From positions 62,001 to 126,000 of the forward strand of contig NZ_CANKYM010000003.1 of assembly GCF_947488185.1 (NCBI RefSeq): a stretch of 64,000 nucleotides of DNA, given 5' to 3'. Source of the stretch: an uncultured Roseobacter sp. Lineage in GTDB: Bacteria > Pseudomonadota > Alphaproteobacteria > Rhodobacterales > Rhodobacteraceae. The first letter of the stretch is position 1. Each line of letters begins with the position of its first letter. The translations under genes were made by a program, and so were the position numbers. The notes beneath the pieces are model-generated. The model was not told where the DNA came from. It did not search any database and was given only the letters and a program-made list of their open reading frames with translations. Positions 35,908-44,864 of the stretch are shown here, in pieces.

Positions 35908-35922
35908 GTTCACTTTATGTTC
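35908..35922 (-). promoter_or_regulatory. Candidate SOS (LexA) box before the radical-SAM repair pair
   Basis: On the plus strand GTTC (35908-35911) and GTTC (35919-35922) are separated by seven AT-rich bases (ACTTTAT); on the coding strand this reads GAAC-N7-GAAC. It lies directly before the start of a two-gene DNA-repair operon, where LexA binding would block transcription. The same motif occurs before the endonuclease III-like gene at 7060. Confidence 0.5.
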
Positions 35923-36096
35923 CGCACGGGATGCGCGCAATACAGAAAGGTGCGGGGCCGTCGCGCTGACAAATTTCATCATGCACGCAAGGATACCGCC
36001 GGCGGGGGCTTTCCATCCCGGCTCACTTCAGCGCAATCTTTGAGTCAGAGTATTCAGTAGAACGGCCGAAGGTCGGCCAGTATCCGGGACACCTTT

Positions 36097-37488
36097 ATGA
36101 TTTGCTTGAATCTGACAACCCTGCGCCAGGGTTTCCTCGGCCTCATCGTGATCAGTTTGCTGACCACCACCGTCGCGGCACAGGACACGAGCCAGAATGC
36201 CGACATATCCGTGCCGGAGCAGACCGTGGCACTCGAACCCACGGCCAGCGATGTGACAATTGCCGAGCGTGTCGAAAGCATTTTCGAGGCGACGGGCTGG
36301 TTCATCAATCCTGTGGTGCGCGTGCAGGAGGGGGTCGCATTCCTTGACGGGACCGTGGCACTGGCGGACCACCGCAAATGGGCGCGGGATCTGGCGGCAA
36401 AGACCGATGGGGTCGTCGCCGTCGTCAACCGGCTGGAGGTGGAGCAAAAGGTCTCCTGGAGCCTTGATCCGGCGCGGCGGGAATTGCGCAACTTCATGCA
36501 GCAGACAATTGTCGCGATGCCGCTCGTGCTACTGTCGCTGTTCATTCTACCGCTGTCGTGGATGCTGGCCAGGCTGGTGTCGCGCATTGCCAGATGGATG
36601 ATGGGCAGCCGAATCCAGTCGCCGTTTCTGAAAGACATCATCGCGCGCACCATATCCTTCCCGGTGTTCCTGCTGGGGCTTTATCTGGTGCTGCAGATGG
36701 CGGGACTGACCCAGCTGGCTCTGTCGGTCATGGGGGGCGCCGGTGTTCTGGGCATCGTGATCGGTTTCGCCTTTCGCGATATCGCGGAGAATTTCCTCGC
36801 CAGCCTGCTGCTCAGCATCCGGCAGCCTTTCAGGCGCGGTGACTGGATCCGCGTCGACGGTCAGGAGGGGCTGGTGCAGAGCATGAACACCCGCAGCACC
36901 GTCCTCATCTCCGGCGAAGGTAACCACATCCAGATCCCCAACTCGGCCGTGTTCAAGAACACCATCGAAAACTTCTCCGCCGCAGCGAAAAGGCGTGACA
37001 CCTTTGATGTGGGCATCGGTTATGATGCCTCAGTCGTTCAGGTGCAGCAGATCATCACCGATTTGCTGAATGAAAATGACATGATTTACGATGATCCACA
37101 CCCGATGGTGTTGGTGGACTCGCTGGGGACCTCGACCGTCAACATCAAGGTCTATTACTGGTATGATTTTTCCAAGCTCTCGCCCCTGAAACTCAAGTCA
37201 GCCCTGTTGCGGCAGGCCAAGAAGGCACTGACCGAAGGCGGTGTCTCCATGCCGGACGAAGCCCGTGAGGTTATCTTCCCGCAGGGCATACCGATCAAGA
37301 ACGCGACTGACGGCGAGGACGCCGCGGGTGCAACGCCTGTTCAGACAGAGGCCCCTGCGCAGCTCCCTCATGAACCCGCTCATTCCAGCCTCGACGCCGA
37401 CCTGGCAAATGAGGCGGAGGATTTGCAGCAACAGGCGACCACACGTGTCGAGGAGGGAGAAGAAGACCTGCTGTCGCGTGGGGAATAG
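36097..37488 (+). CDS. BON-domain mechanosensitive channel (MscS family)
   Basis: This 463-residue protein has a signal peptide (1-28) and an N-terminal periplasmic BON-like domain at about 52-112 (IAERVESIFEATGW, VAFLDGTVALADHRKWA). Membrane helices lie at about 138-160 and 185-240, followed by the MscS pore helix GGAGVLGIVIGFAFRDIAEN and the beta domain (PFRRGDWIRVDGQEGLVQ). A long acidic Gln/Glu-rich tail follows residue 410. BON domains bind phospholipid or other envelope parts, so this channel may sense the envelope as well as membrane tension. It relieves pressure on hypo-osmotic shock. It stands as a single gene. Confidence 0.9.
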   Translation: MICLNLTTLRQGFLGLIVISLLTTTVAAQDTSQNADISVPEQTVALEPTASDVTIAERVESIFEATGWFINPVVRVQEGVAFLDGTVALADHRKWARDLAAKTDGVVAVVNRLEVEQKVSWSLDPARRELRNFMQQTIVAMPLVLLSLFILPLSWMLARLVSRIARWMMGSRIQSPFLKDIIARTISFPVFLLGLYLVLQMAGLTQLALSVMGGAGVLGIVIGFAFRDIAENFLASLLLSIRQPFRRGDWIRVDGQEGLVQSMNTRSTVLISGEGNHIQIPNSAVFKNTIENFSAAAKRRDTFDVGIGYDASVVQVQQIITDLLNENDMIYDDPHPMVLVDSLGTSTVNIKVYYWYDFSKLSPLKLKSALLRQAKKALTEGGVSMPDEAREVIFPQGIPIKNATDGEDAAGATPVQTEAPAQLPHEPAHSSLDADLANEAEDLQQQATTRVEEGEEDLLSRGE

Positions 37489-37501
37489 TCGAAGGCTGCG
37501 C

Positions 37502-38464
37502 CTACTTGGACATCCAGTCCGCGATCAGCCGGTGTTGCACATTGGCCTGCGCGGCCACCCGGTAAAAGCCGATGAGTTCGCGCAGGGGGGAAGAAATCCG
37601 TTCAAACCCGGAGATGAAGGCAACGATCACACCCAACTGAACCTCGCCCTGCATGGCGAGATATCCGCCGAACAGCAGGACGGTCAACGGACCCATCGCA
37701 TTCAACAGGTTGAGCGCTGATTTCATGGCGAATTTCAGGATGAAAAAACGCATACGGTTCTTGTAGATATCGGTCAGAAGGCTTTTGCACTGGTCCCGCG
37801 TTTCGACGCTGTGGTCCGAAATCTCGTCGCCAAGGTCGCGCAACAGGCCGACACGTTCTTCGATGAGTCGATTGAGACGCCGCTGCAAAAGCGGGGTCAG
37901 CACCACCTGCGGCACCAGAAATCCAAGGGCGAAGATGGCAATTTGGGGCTCCACGACAAACATGTAGAGGGCCACACCCAACAGCATCGCCCCGTTTGCG
38001 CAGGCCCCGGACAGCGCCTCGCCCACGAAACCGCCGAGTTTTTCCACCTCCGACCCCACAATCGATACGGCGCGACCGTTGCCGTCCGCCGCGTCGCCGT
38101 TGCGTTCCTCGTGAAGGGTCAGGAGGTGGCGGCGCGTGTAGAGGCTGGCGCTTTCCGTGATCCAGGACTGATAAATCCAAAGAGCGAATTTGAGCGCCTG
38201 ATGCAGAAGGATAAGCACCACATAGGCGGTGCCAAACTGCACCAGCATGGAGACATCCCGGCTTTCCACCACTTCGTTCACGATGCGGCGTTGCAGTTCC
38301 AGAGGCGCGAGGTTCAGGACGGCAACACAAACCCCCAGCAGGCAAACCGCAACCTGATGCCATTCGCTCATGCGCCACACATACCCCAGCAAGGAGGACG
38401 CGGGGCTGTCGTCTCCGGTCTGACGTACCCTGCGCGGCGTGCCTGTTCGTCGCAATACTCTCAC
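37502..38464 (-). CDS. ABC-exporter-type membrane domain without an ATPase domain
   Basis: This 320-residue protein resembles the six-helix domain of ABC exporters, with helices from about residue 38 (VAVCLLGVCVAVLN) and the coupling-helix-like region LLRDLGDEISDHSVETRDQC. The chain stops (SKtag) right where a nucleotide-binding domain would begin. No ATPase gene is adjacent: the MscS gene converges from the other side. The start is a GTG at 38464. It could be a truncated exporter, a regulator, or a membrane domain that borrows an ATPase from elsewhere. Confidence 0.78.
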   Translation of the reverse strand: MRVLRRTGTPRRVRQTGDDSPASSLLGYVWRMSEWHQVAVCLLGVCVAVLNLAPLELQRRIVNEVVESRDVSMLVQFGTAYVVLILLHQALKFALWIYQSWITESASLYTRRHLLTLHEERNGDAADGNGRAVSIVGSEVEKLGGFVGEALSGACANGAMLLGVALYMFVVEPQIAIFALGFLVPQVVLTPLLQRRLNRLIEERVGLLRDLGDEISDHSVETRDQCKSLLTDIYKNRMRFFILKFAMKSALNLLNAMGPLTVLLFGGYLAMQGEVQLGVIVAFISGFERISSPLRELIGFYRVAAQANVQHRLIADWMSK

Positions 38465-38647
38465 ATATCCGCGCTACCACAGCAGGACATCGGTCTCAAT
38501 GCGTGTCTTGGCGCGCGGATTGGTGGCCCAGCCTTGCACTCCCGAAGCACCGCCCCTGTTGCAACGTCGCCTCGGGGAGCGCCGCCACGTCTTGCGGGCC
38601 GCCGACGTATTCTCTAGGCTTCCCGGATCAGGGGAAATGGATAGTAT

Positions 38648-39226
38648 ATGGCATCTGCAGATGAGCTTGAGTTCGTCGTTGCGATTGGGGCATCGGCTGG
38701 CGGGCTGGCGGCGATCAAGGATCTGATTGCGGAGCTTCCTGCCGATCTTGACGCGCCTATTGTGATTGCCGTGCACAGCGAACCCTCGTCCAGGTTGGCG
38801 GATGTTTTGAAGCTCGTGAGTGATCTGCCGATCAAGCGAGCTGAGGACGGTGAAAAACTGCGGAAAGGCTGGATTTATACTGTGCCCGGCGCGACCCATG
38901 CATTTTTCCGGAACGAAAGAATTCACCTTTCCAGCCTTGTAAGAGATTCCGGATTTCGCCCCTCTATCGACGCGTTGTTTATGACGCTTGCGGCTGAATA
39001 CGGCAGCCGGGCGATTGCCGTGGTCCTTTCAGGGACAATGAAAGACGGGATGCGCGGGGCTCAGGTGATCTATGACATGGGCGGTCAGACCATTGTGCAG
39101 GACCCAAAGGATGCGCAACACGCAGGGATGCCAAACAGCGTCATCATGAATGACCACCCCGAAACAGTGCGATCTGCGAAGGAGCTTGGCATCTGGCTTG
39201 GCTCCCTGATCGGACAGGAGACCTGA
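38648..39226 (+). CDS. Stand-alone CheB-type methylesterase domain
   Basis: This 192-residue protein consists of only the catalytic domain of the chemotaxis methylesterase CheB. The catalytic triad is visible: Ser16 in IGASAGG, His43 in VHSEPS and Asp133 in LSGTMKDGMRGAQ. The receiver domain that normally gates CheB is absent, and there are no other chemotaxis genes nearby. AGGGG precedes the ATG. Similar stand-alone esterase domains are known near CheR-PAS-kinase fusions, and many act outside chemotaxis. Target methyl-ester proteins are unknown here. Confidence 0.88.
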   Translation: MASADELEFVVAIGASAGGLAAIKDLIAELPADLDAPIVIAVHSEPSSRLADVLKLVSDLPIKRAEDGEKLRKGWIYTVPGATHAFFRNERIHLSSLVRDSGFRPSIDALFMTLAAEYGSRAIAVVLSGTMKDGMRGAQVIYDMGGQTIVQDPKDAQHAGMPNSVIMNDHPETVRSAKELGIWLGSLIGQET

Positions 39227-39305
39227 TCCTGTCGCCACGGCCCCCGGGCCTTTGGCAAGCATCTGAAAAACGTCTGTCGGAGACCCTCAATGGGCTGAAC
39301 GTCGA

Positions 39306-40034
39306 TCAGTGATCGAGAATTTTTGACAGGAAATCCTGCGCGCGCTCACTTTTGGGATTGTCGAAGAAGGCCGTGGTTTGCCTGTCTTCGACGATGGCGC
39401 CGTTGTCCATGAAGATCACCCGGTCGGCGACCTTTCGGGCAAAGCCCATCTCATGGGTCACCACCATCATGGTCATGCCTTCCTGCGCAAGTTCCACCAT
39501 GACGTCCAGCACCTCCTTGATCATCTCGGGATCCAGCGCCGAGGTTGGCTCGTCAAAAAGCATCGCAATCGGATCCATTGCGAGGGAGCGGGCGATGGCA
39601 ATGCGTTGCTGCTGACCGCCTGACAGCTGGCTTGGAAACTTGGCCGCATGATCGGCCATGCCGACGCGGTCGAGCAATTTTTCTGCCCGAGCCACGGCCT
39701 CCGCCCGCGCGCGTTTAAGGACCTTTTCCTGCGCCAGACAGAGGTTTTCCAACACGCTCATATGCGGGTAGAGTTCGAAATGCTGAAACACCATGCCGAT
39801 CCGCGACCGCAAGGCTGTCAGATTGGCACCCTTGGCGGTCACGTCATCCCCATCCACGGAAATCCGACCCTGCTGGACAGGCTCCAGACCGTTCACGCAT
39901 TTGATCAGGGTCGATTTGCCGGACCCTGAGGGACCGCAGACGACGACAACCTCTCCCTTGGCAACCTGCGCTGTACAGTCCGTCAAAACCCGGAAGTCAC
40001 CGTACCACTTGGATATGTTTTCAATGTCGATCAT
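39306..40034 (-). CDS. Amino-acid ABC transporter ATP-binding protein (GlnQ/GltL type)
   Basis: This 242-residue ATPase powers a polar amino-acid-type importer. Walker A is [10 protein letters not shown], signature [16 protein letters not shown], Walker [14 protein letters not shown] and the switch His in [10 protein letters not shown]. It is the last gene of the cuyA operon and its ATG overlaps the upstream permease stop by 4 bases (40031-40034). With the two permeases and binding protein it makes a complete importer. Confidence 0.92.
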   Translation of the reverse strand: MIDIENISKWYGDFRVLTDCTAQVAKGEVVVVCGPSGSGKSTLIKCVNGLEPVQQGRISVDGDDVTAKGANLTALRSRIGMVFQHFELYPHMSVLENLCLAQEKVLKRARAEAVARAEKLLDRVGMADHAAKFPSQLSGGQQQRIAIARSLAMDPIAMLFDEPTSALDPEMIKEVLDVMVELAQEGMTMMVVTHEMGFARKVADRVIFMDNGAIVEDRQTTAFFDNPKSERAQDFLSKILDH

Positions 40035-40687
40035 GTGGCCATCCGGGATTTGAGGCTTCGGACCAGCATCGAACCGGAGAAGCAGATTACGAAATAGACA
40101 AGGGCTGCAAAGAGATACATCTCTACCAACCTGCCCTCGGTACGCGCCACGATGGAGGAGGCTGTCATGAAGTCCCGCAGGCTGACCACGAAGACCAGCG
40201 AGGTGTCCTGAAAGAGGATGATGCCTTGGGTGACCAGGATCGGCACCATGTTGCGGAACGCCTGTGGCAGGACGACATAGCGCTGGATTTGCCAGTAGCT
40301 CAGACCGGTGGATTGCCCGGCATGTACCTGCCCGCGTTTCACGCTCTGGATGCCGGCGCGCATGATTTCCGAATAGTAGGCCGCCTCAAACAGCACGAAG
40401 GCAATCAGCGCGGAGTAGAAACCGCCGATGGGGCGGCCAAGCGCCAGGGGCACCAGAAAGTAGAACCAGAAGATCACCAGGATCAGCGGCACGGAGCGGA
40501 TCAGGTTGACGTAGGTGGCTGCCACAATCGCGAGGGGGGCAATGCCGGAGAGCCGCGCCAGCGCCAGCAGAGTGCCCAGAACAATGCCGCCGATGATGGA
40601 TAGAAGGGTCAGTAACAGGCTGAGCTGAAGCCCCTGCCACAGGAAAGGCAGGGACGACCATATGACGTTGAAATCGAAATCCGTCAT
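40031..40687 (-). CDS. Amino-acid ABC transporter permease (second subunit)
   Basis: This 218-residue inner-membrane permease of the HisM/GlnP family has about five helices and the EAA-like cytoplasmic loop [20 protein letters not shown] followed by [13 protein letters not shown]. It pairs with the permease coded just upstream, separated by three bases, to make the heterodimeric channel of the cuyA-linked importer. Its stop overlaps the ATPase start by 4 bases. Confidence 0.91.
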   Translation of the reverse strand: MTDFDFNVIWSSLPFLWQGLQLSLLLTLLSIIGGIVLGTLLALARLSGIAPLAIVAATYVNLIRSVPLILVIFWFYFLVPLALGRPIGGFYSALIAFVLFEAAYYSEIMRAGIQSVKRGQVHAGQSTGLSYWQIQRYVVLPQAFRNMVPILVTQGIILFQDTSLVFVVSLRDFMTASSIVARTEGRLVEMYLFAALVYFVICFSGSMLVRSLKSRMAT

Positions 40688-40690
40688 CGC

Positions 40691-41410
40691 TCAGGCCTCC
40701 TTGCCGACATAGCCCGGGATGCGTGTGTACTTCTCCAGCACCTGCATCAGGATGGTCGCGACCAATGCGATGCAAACGTAGATCACGGTGGCGGCGGTGA
40801 AGGCTTCGAACCCCTGAAAAGTGTATTCCGCGATCTGCTGGCTCTGCGCCGTTAACTCCAGCAGGCCAATCGTCAGCGCGAGGGAGGAATTCTTGAAAAC
40901 GGTCAGGAATTCCGACGTCAGCGGCGGGACGATGATGCGGAAGGAGATCGGCAGGAGCACATAGCGGTAGGTTTGCGCGGTGCTGAGACCATGCGCCGTT
41001 GCCGCAGCAGACAGGCCCGGCGGGACCGTCTCGATGCCCGCGCGGACCTGCTCGGCGATACGGGAGGCGGTGTAGAGGCCGAGCGCGACCACGGCGGTCA
41101 CGAACTCCGGATTCGGCAGGTCCCGTTTCATCCAGCGGCCCCAGTCCTCGGGCAGCATTTCCGGCACCGCAAAGTACCAGATGAACATCTGAACCAGCAG
41201 CGGGACATTGCGGAAGATCTCGACATAGGTGGCGCAGATGCCGCGTACGATTTTGTTTGGGACCGTCTTGCCGACCCCCACCAGAGAGCCGATGACAATC
41301 GCGATGCACCAGGCCGAGAGAGCGACGGAGATGGTCCAGCCAAAACCGGAGATCAGCCAGTTGAGGTATTGCTCTTCAAAGAGAACACCCCAATTCCAAT
41401 TGTAGTTCAT
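40691..41410 (-). CDS. Amino-acid ABC transporter permease (first subunit)
   Basis: This 239-residue permease of the GltJ/HisQ family has about five helices and the loop VPPGLSAAATAHGLSTAQTY followed by VLLPISFRIIVPPL. The N-terminal MNYNWNWGVLFEE is typical of the glutamate/aspartate subgroup (GltJ). It lies 71 bases after the binding-protein gene and 3 bases before the second permease gene. Confidence 0.91.
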   Translation of the reverse strand: MNYNWNWGVLFEEQYLNWLISGFGWTISVALSAWCIAIVIGSLVGVGKTVPNKIVRGICATYVEIFRNVPLLVQMFIWYFAVPEMLPEDWGRWMKRDLPNPEFVTAVVALGLYTASRIAEQVRAGIETVPPGLSAAATAHGLSTAQTYRYVLLPISFRIIVPPLTSEFLTVFKNSSLALTIGLLELTAQSQQIAEYTFQGFEAFTAATVIYVCIALVATILMQVLEKYTRIPGYVGKEA

Positions 41411-41481
41411 GCTCGTTTGCCCCGCTGCATCTGTTGATCCGGGGCCGGGTCACATCATGCGTGCCCGGCCCCGGAACCGCA

Positions 41482-42348
41482 TCAGTTTGGCAAGGCGCCC
41501 AGCTTGAATGCCGCCTGCAAGAGCGGATCAGCCGGGACGCCCAGCGGGTCAAACCATTTGGCATAGATCGCGTTGATTTCGCCGGACCGGAACACCTCTG
41601 CCAGAGCTTTCTTACCGATGAGCTCAAAGGCGCTGTCATCCCGTCGGACCATCAGCGCATAGGGATCAAAGGAAAGGAAATCACCGACAACAGCGAATTC
41701 CTCAGGGGTCTTGGACTTCGAGATGAGACCGAAGAGTAGGATGTGGTCCGTGGCATAGGCATCCACACGGTCCGTCTCCAGCGACAACATCCCTTCGGCA
41801 TGATCCCGCACGGGCAGGACTTTGACGTCGAGACCGGCGGCTTCAACGGCGGCCAGAACGGCACGCTCATTCGTCGTACCTTGCGCCAGGGCTACGGCCT
41901 TCCCATCCAGATCGGCGACCGACCCGATGCCGGAATCCTTGCGCGTCAGGATCTTTGTCCCGGTTACGAAGGTCACCGGCAGGTATTCCACTTGCTGTTG
42001 CCGTGTCAGGTTGTTGGTGGTCGATCCGCATTCCAGATCGATGGTACCATTGGCCATCAGCGCGATCCGGGTCTTGGGATTGACCGGCACATATTTCACG
42101 GTCAACTCCTTGCCCAATTCGGCGGCAACCGCGTCGACGACTTTGAGGCAAAGATCGATAGAATACCCCACCGGGTTCTGACTGTCGTCGAGGTAGGAAA
42201 AGGGGACAGAGCTTTCGCGGTGCCCGATGACAATTTCACCACTTGCAGCGATTTTATCCAATGTGCCGCCGTGGCCGTCCGCGAGGGCGGCGGGGGCGGA
42301 CAGCCCCAAAGCGCATAGGGCAGTGATCAGTGATTTCTTGAACGGCAT
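41482..42348 (-). CDS. Amino-acid ABC transporter substrate-binding protein (GltI-like)
   Basis: This periplasmic SBP_bac_3 protein has 288 residues from the ATG at 42348 (AAGGAG upstream; signal peptide 1-23 ending ALA-DG). The pattern SGEIVIGHRESSVPFSYLDD followed by PVGYSIDLC, and CGSTTNNLTRQQQVEY, is that of glutamate/aspartate receptors (GltI/AatJ). Its gene lies next to cuyA, so a dicarboxylate-like sulfonic amino acid such as L-cysteate, an aspartate analogue, is a reasonable ligand. A cysteate-specific ABC importer beside cuyA is, from memory, known in Ruegeria. Glutamate or aspartate cannot be excluded. Confidence 0.9.
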   Translation of the reverse strand: MPFKKSLITALCALGLSAPAALADGHGGTLDKIAASGEIVIGHRESSVPFSYLDDSQNPVGYSIDLCLKVVDAVAAELGKELTVKYVPVNPKTRIALMANGTIDLECGSTTNNLTRQQQVEYLPVTFVTGTKILTRKDSGIGSVADLDGKAVALAQGTTNERAVLAAVEAAGLDVKVLPVRDHAEGMLSLETDRVDAYATDHILLFGLISKSKTPEEFAVVGDFLSFDPYALMVRRDDSAFELIGKKALAEVFRSGEINAIYAKWFDPLGVPADPLLQAAFKLGALPN

Positions 42349-42379
42349 CGTTCGTCTCCTTGTTGGTTTTCTTGATTTT

Positions 42380-43474
42380 TTAGTCTGCATATCCGTGCAG
42401 ATCGAAAGTGTCGGGATAGCCAAAGAGGGCAGCACTGCCGCCCGTATGCAGAAAGACAATGTTGTCCATCCCGTCGAAGTATCCTTTGCGGATCAGGTCA
42501 ATTAGGCCATCCAGCCCCTTGCCGGAATAGACTGGATCGAACAAAAGGCCCTCGGTCCGTGCCAGAAGTTTGACCGCTTTGATCATGCCTTCGGTTGGCA
42601 GGCCGTAACCCGGCCCGACATAGTCGCAATTGGCACGCACCTGCGTCCGGTCGATCTGCAATCCGGTGCCCAGATGATCGGCCGTGCGCTGGGCAAGATC
42701 GAACACCATATCTTCCTGTTTCCCCTGTGGCGCGCGCACGCCGATCCCCAAGAGGTGCATATCGCTTTGTATCGCGGCCAACCCGGTGACCAGCCCGGCC
42801 TGCGTGCCGGAGCTGCCGGTTGCATGCACAAAGGCGTCGATGTGCAGGCCGATCTCGGTCGCTTGCTCCACCAGCTCACGCGCACAGTTCACATAGCCGA
42901 GCGCGCCGGTCGGGTTCGACCCGCCGCCAGGAATAATGTAGGGCGTTTGGCCATCATCGCGCAGTGTTGCAGCCAGAGCTTCCATCTCTGCGTTCATATC
43001 GGTGCCGCCGGCGCGTTTTGACACCGTGGCGTCATGCAAGCGATCCAGCAGGACGTTGCCGTTCAATGTGTAGTTCGGATCGTTCGATCCCGTGCGGTCT
43101 TCCAGCAGAATGTGGCAGCGCATGTCCAGTTTCGCGGCTGCTGCTGCCGTTTGGCGCGCGTGGTTGGACTGGGTGGCGCCCTGCGTCACGATGCAAGTGG
43201 CCCCCTTGGCCTGCGCATCGGCCATCAGGTATTCAAGTTTGCGCGTCTTGTTGCCCCCGGATGACAGCCCGGTGCAATCGTCGCGTTTGACCCAGAGCCG
43301 CGGCCCGCCCAGGTGTTCGCTCAGGCGATCCATGGACTCCAGCGGAGTGGGCAAATGTCCCAGACGCACCCGCGGAAAACGGGCAAGCGCGATCGACAAA
43401 TCCTTGCATCGGCTTGCCATCATCTCCGGTGCGCCCGCCGGTTCCGGCGTCGTTGTCTCGTCGCTCACTGACAT
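42380..43474 (-). CDS. cuyA: Probable L-cysteate sulfo-lyase (D-cysteine desulfhydrase family)
   Basis: This is a pyridoxal-phosphate enzyme of the ACC-deaminase/D-cysteine-desulfhydrase family, 364 residues from the ATG at 43474. The PLP lysine is Lys76 in [11 protein letters not shown]; other parts are [51 protein letters not shown] and [14 protein letters not shown]. These closely resemble CuyA of roseobacters, which cleaves L-cysteate to pyruvate, ammonia and sulfite. About 25 extra N-terminal residues precede the usual start of the fold. It is the first gene of an operon with an amino-acid-type ABC importer and is divergent from a LysR gene, the position of CuyR. D-cysteine desulfhydrase activity is the main alternative. 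Confidence 0.8.
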   Translation of the reverse strand: MSVSDETTTPEPAGAPEMMASRCKDLSIALARFPRVRLGHLPTPLESMDRLSEHLGGPRLWVKRDDCTGLSSGGNKTRKLEYLMADAQAKGATCIVTQGATQSNHARQTAAAAAKLDMRCHILLEDRTGSNDPNYTLNGNVLLDRLHDATVSKRAGGTDMNAEMEALAATLRDDGQTPYIIPGGGSNPTGALGYVNCARELVEQATEIGLHIDAFVHATGSSGTQAGLVTGLAAIQSDMHLLGIGVRAPQGKQEDMVFDLAQRTADHLGTGLQIDRTQVRANCDYVGPGYGLPTEGMIKAVKLLARTEGLLFDPVYSGKGLDGLIDLIRKGYFDGMDNIVFLHTGGSAALFGYPDTFDLHGYAD

Positions 43475-43555
43475 AGGGTTTGGGTCCTTCAAACTGCTGT
43501 GCCCAAACTAGGCCGAATGCCGAAGTGAAGAATAATGCTTCTTTCTCTGCCTGTT

Positions 43556-43570
43556 CATACTTATTGTATG
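43556..43570. promoter_or_regulatory. LysR-type palindrome in the cuyA/LysR divergent region
   Basis: CATAC-TTATT-GTATG is a perfect interrupted palindrome of the size used by LysR proteins. It lies about 82 bases before cuyA and 20 before the LysR gene, so binding could control both directions. Confidence 0.5.
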
Positions 43571-43589
43571 GGCAAAAGAGGGGGAGAGC

Positions 43590-44516
43590 ATGGATACGCA
43601 ATGGCTTGAGGACGTTCTGGTGCTGCTGGAAGAGGGCAATATGACCCGCGCGGCATCGCGGCGAAACATCACGCAACCCGCCTTCTCGCGGCGGATCAGG
43701 GGGCTGGAGAACTGGATTGGCGCGCCAATCCTCACGCGCGGTACCAACCGGATCGACATCAATGCCGCGCTCAGCGCGAATGAAGATGAAATTCGTGCAC
43801 TGGCGGCTCGTATCCGAGCCTTGCGTGGCAAGATCGCGAACTTCGATCCTGAAAGTACGACTGTTGCCATAGCGGCGCAGCACGCGCCGATCTTCTCAAC
43901 ATTTCCGGAAATGGCCCTGCATGCCAAACAGTACTATCCGTCGCTGAAGTTCAGGCTTCGTGCCGGCAACCACCATGACTGCGTCTCTCTCTTCCTGCGC
44001 GGCGATACGAGCATGTTGCTGTGCTACGAGACCGAAAACACGGAGCCGCTTCCGTTTGGAGATACGGTGCGGCGCGAAATCTGGGGCAGCGATCAGCTGA
44101 TCCCGGTTGTGGGCGGTGGCTTGCGTTATGGCGTAACGGGTGATGCCACGATCGCCAGCGACACGCCCGCGATTGTCTATCCTGAGGATAGCTATTTCGG
44201 CGAGGTGCTGGGCAAGGCGGAACGGCCGTTCGGGACGCAAAGGTTCACGGATAACCCAGTTTGCGAATCTGCGTTTTCCAGCGGTATCAAGGAGATGGCG
44301 CTGAAGGGGCTCGGGGTCGGCTGGATACCATTCAGCATGGCGCATAGGGAGATCGAAACGGGCGAGTTTCTTTCCCTGTCGCACAAGCTTGGGCACGAAC
44401 CCCTTGCCATCGCGCTTTATGCGGATGCACGCGAGGAAGCCGCGGTTGCCCTGCTGAACATCTGGAGCGCAAAGCATCGATCCGGGGGCGCGCTGAGTAC
44501 AGCAGCAACCGCCTAG
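43590..44516 (+). CDS. LysR-family regulator divergent from cuyA
   Basis: This 308-residue regulator has an N-terminal helix-turn-helix (NMTRAASRRNITQPAFSRRI, about residues 16-35) and a PBP-like effector domain from about residue 90. GGGGAGAG precedes the ATG. It is divergent from the cuyA-ABC operon across 115 bases that contain a palindromic site at 43556. In other roseobacters a LysR protein, CuyR, sits next to cuyA, so this is its likely equivalent; the effector would be cysteate or a product of it. The assignment rests on position. Confidence 0.88.
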   Translation: MDTQWLEDVLVLLEEGNMTRAASRRNITQPAFSRRIRGLENWIGAPILTRGTNRIDINAALSANEDEIRALAARIRALRGKIANFDPESTTVAIAAQHAPIFSTFPEMALHAKQYYPSLKFRLRAGNHHDCVSLFLRGDTSMLLCYETENTEPLPFGDTVRREIWGSDQLIPVVGGGLRYGVTGDATIASDTPAIVYPEDSYFGEVLGKAERPFGTQRFTDNPVCESAFSSGIKEMALKGLGVGWIPFSMAHREIETGEFLSLSHKLGHEPLAIALYADAREEAAVALLNIWSAKHRSGGALSTAATA

Positions 44517-44864
44517 CTCGCGTACCCAACAATTGGCCGGGATGCCTTCGGACGCCGGTGCGCCGGACCTGATAGCTTTGGACAGGGTGCAGGATCTTTT
44601 GGCGTGCTGTTCCGGTCCTTCCAAATCGGGCGCGTAGACGCCCGGAGGCCGCACAAATCGAGCTCTTTCAGGCAGCTACCGCGCGCTTGAACCCCGGTGG
44701 GTGCGGAGGTCAGGTGCGATGTGCAGCGCTCAATCGGATCAAGGCCCAATTTTGAGATTCTGCAACTTCGGGTTATCGTGTCAGGTGCAACGGCTCCGAG
44801 AATTTTGATCGTGATGCCCAATTCACTCGATTTTTTAACTCAAGTACATTTTTTGGAGAAGGAT
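44517..44864. other. Intergenic stretch before the protease-nuclease pair
   Basis: These 348 bases hold no convincing gene. A possible sigma-70-like promoter is TTGAGA (44752-44757) and TATCGT (44774-44779) with a 16-base spacer, pointing at the S41 protease gene. A GGAGAAGG ribosome binding site closes the interval. The left half shows nothing recognisable. Confidence 0.4.

Noticed and set aside
42380..43474. 1-aminocyclopropane-1-carboxylate deaminase
   Set aside because: The sequence around the PLP lysine and the [13 protein letters not shown] segment fit the cysteate/D-cysteine lyase branch, and the ABC importer with a divergent LysR gene matches cuyA loci.
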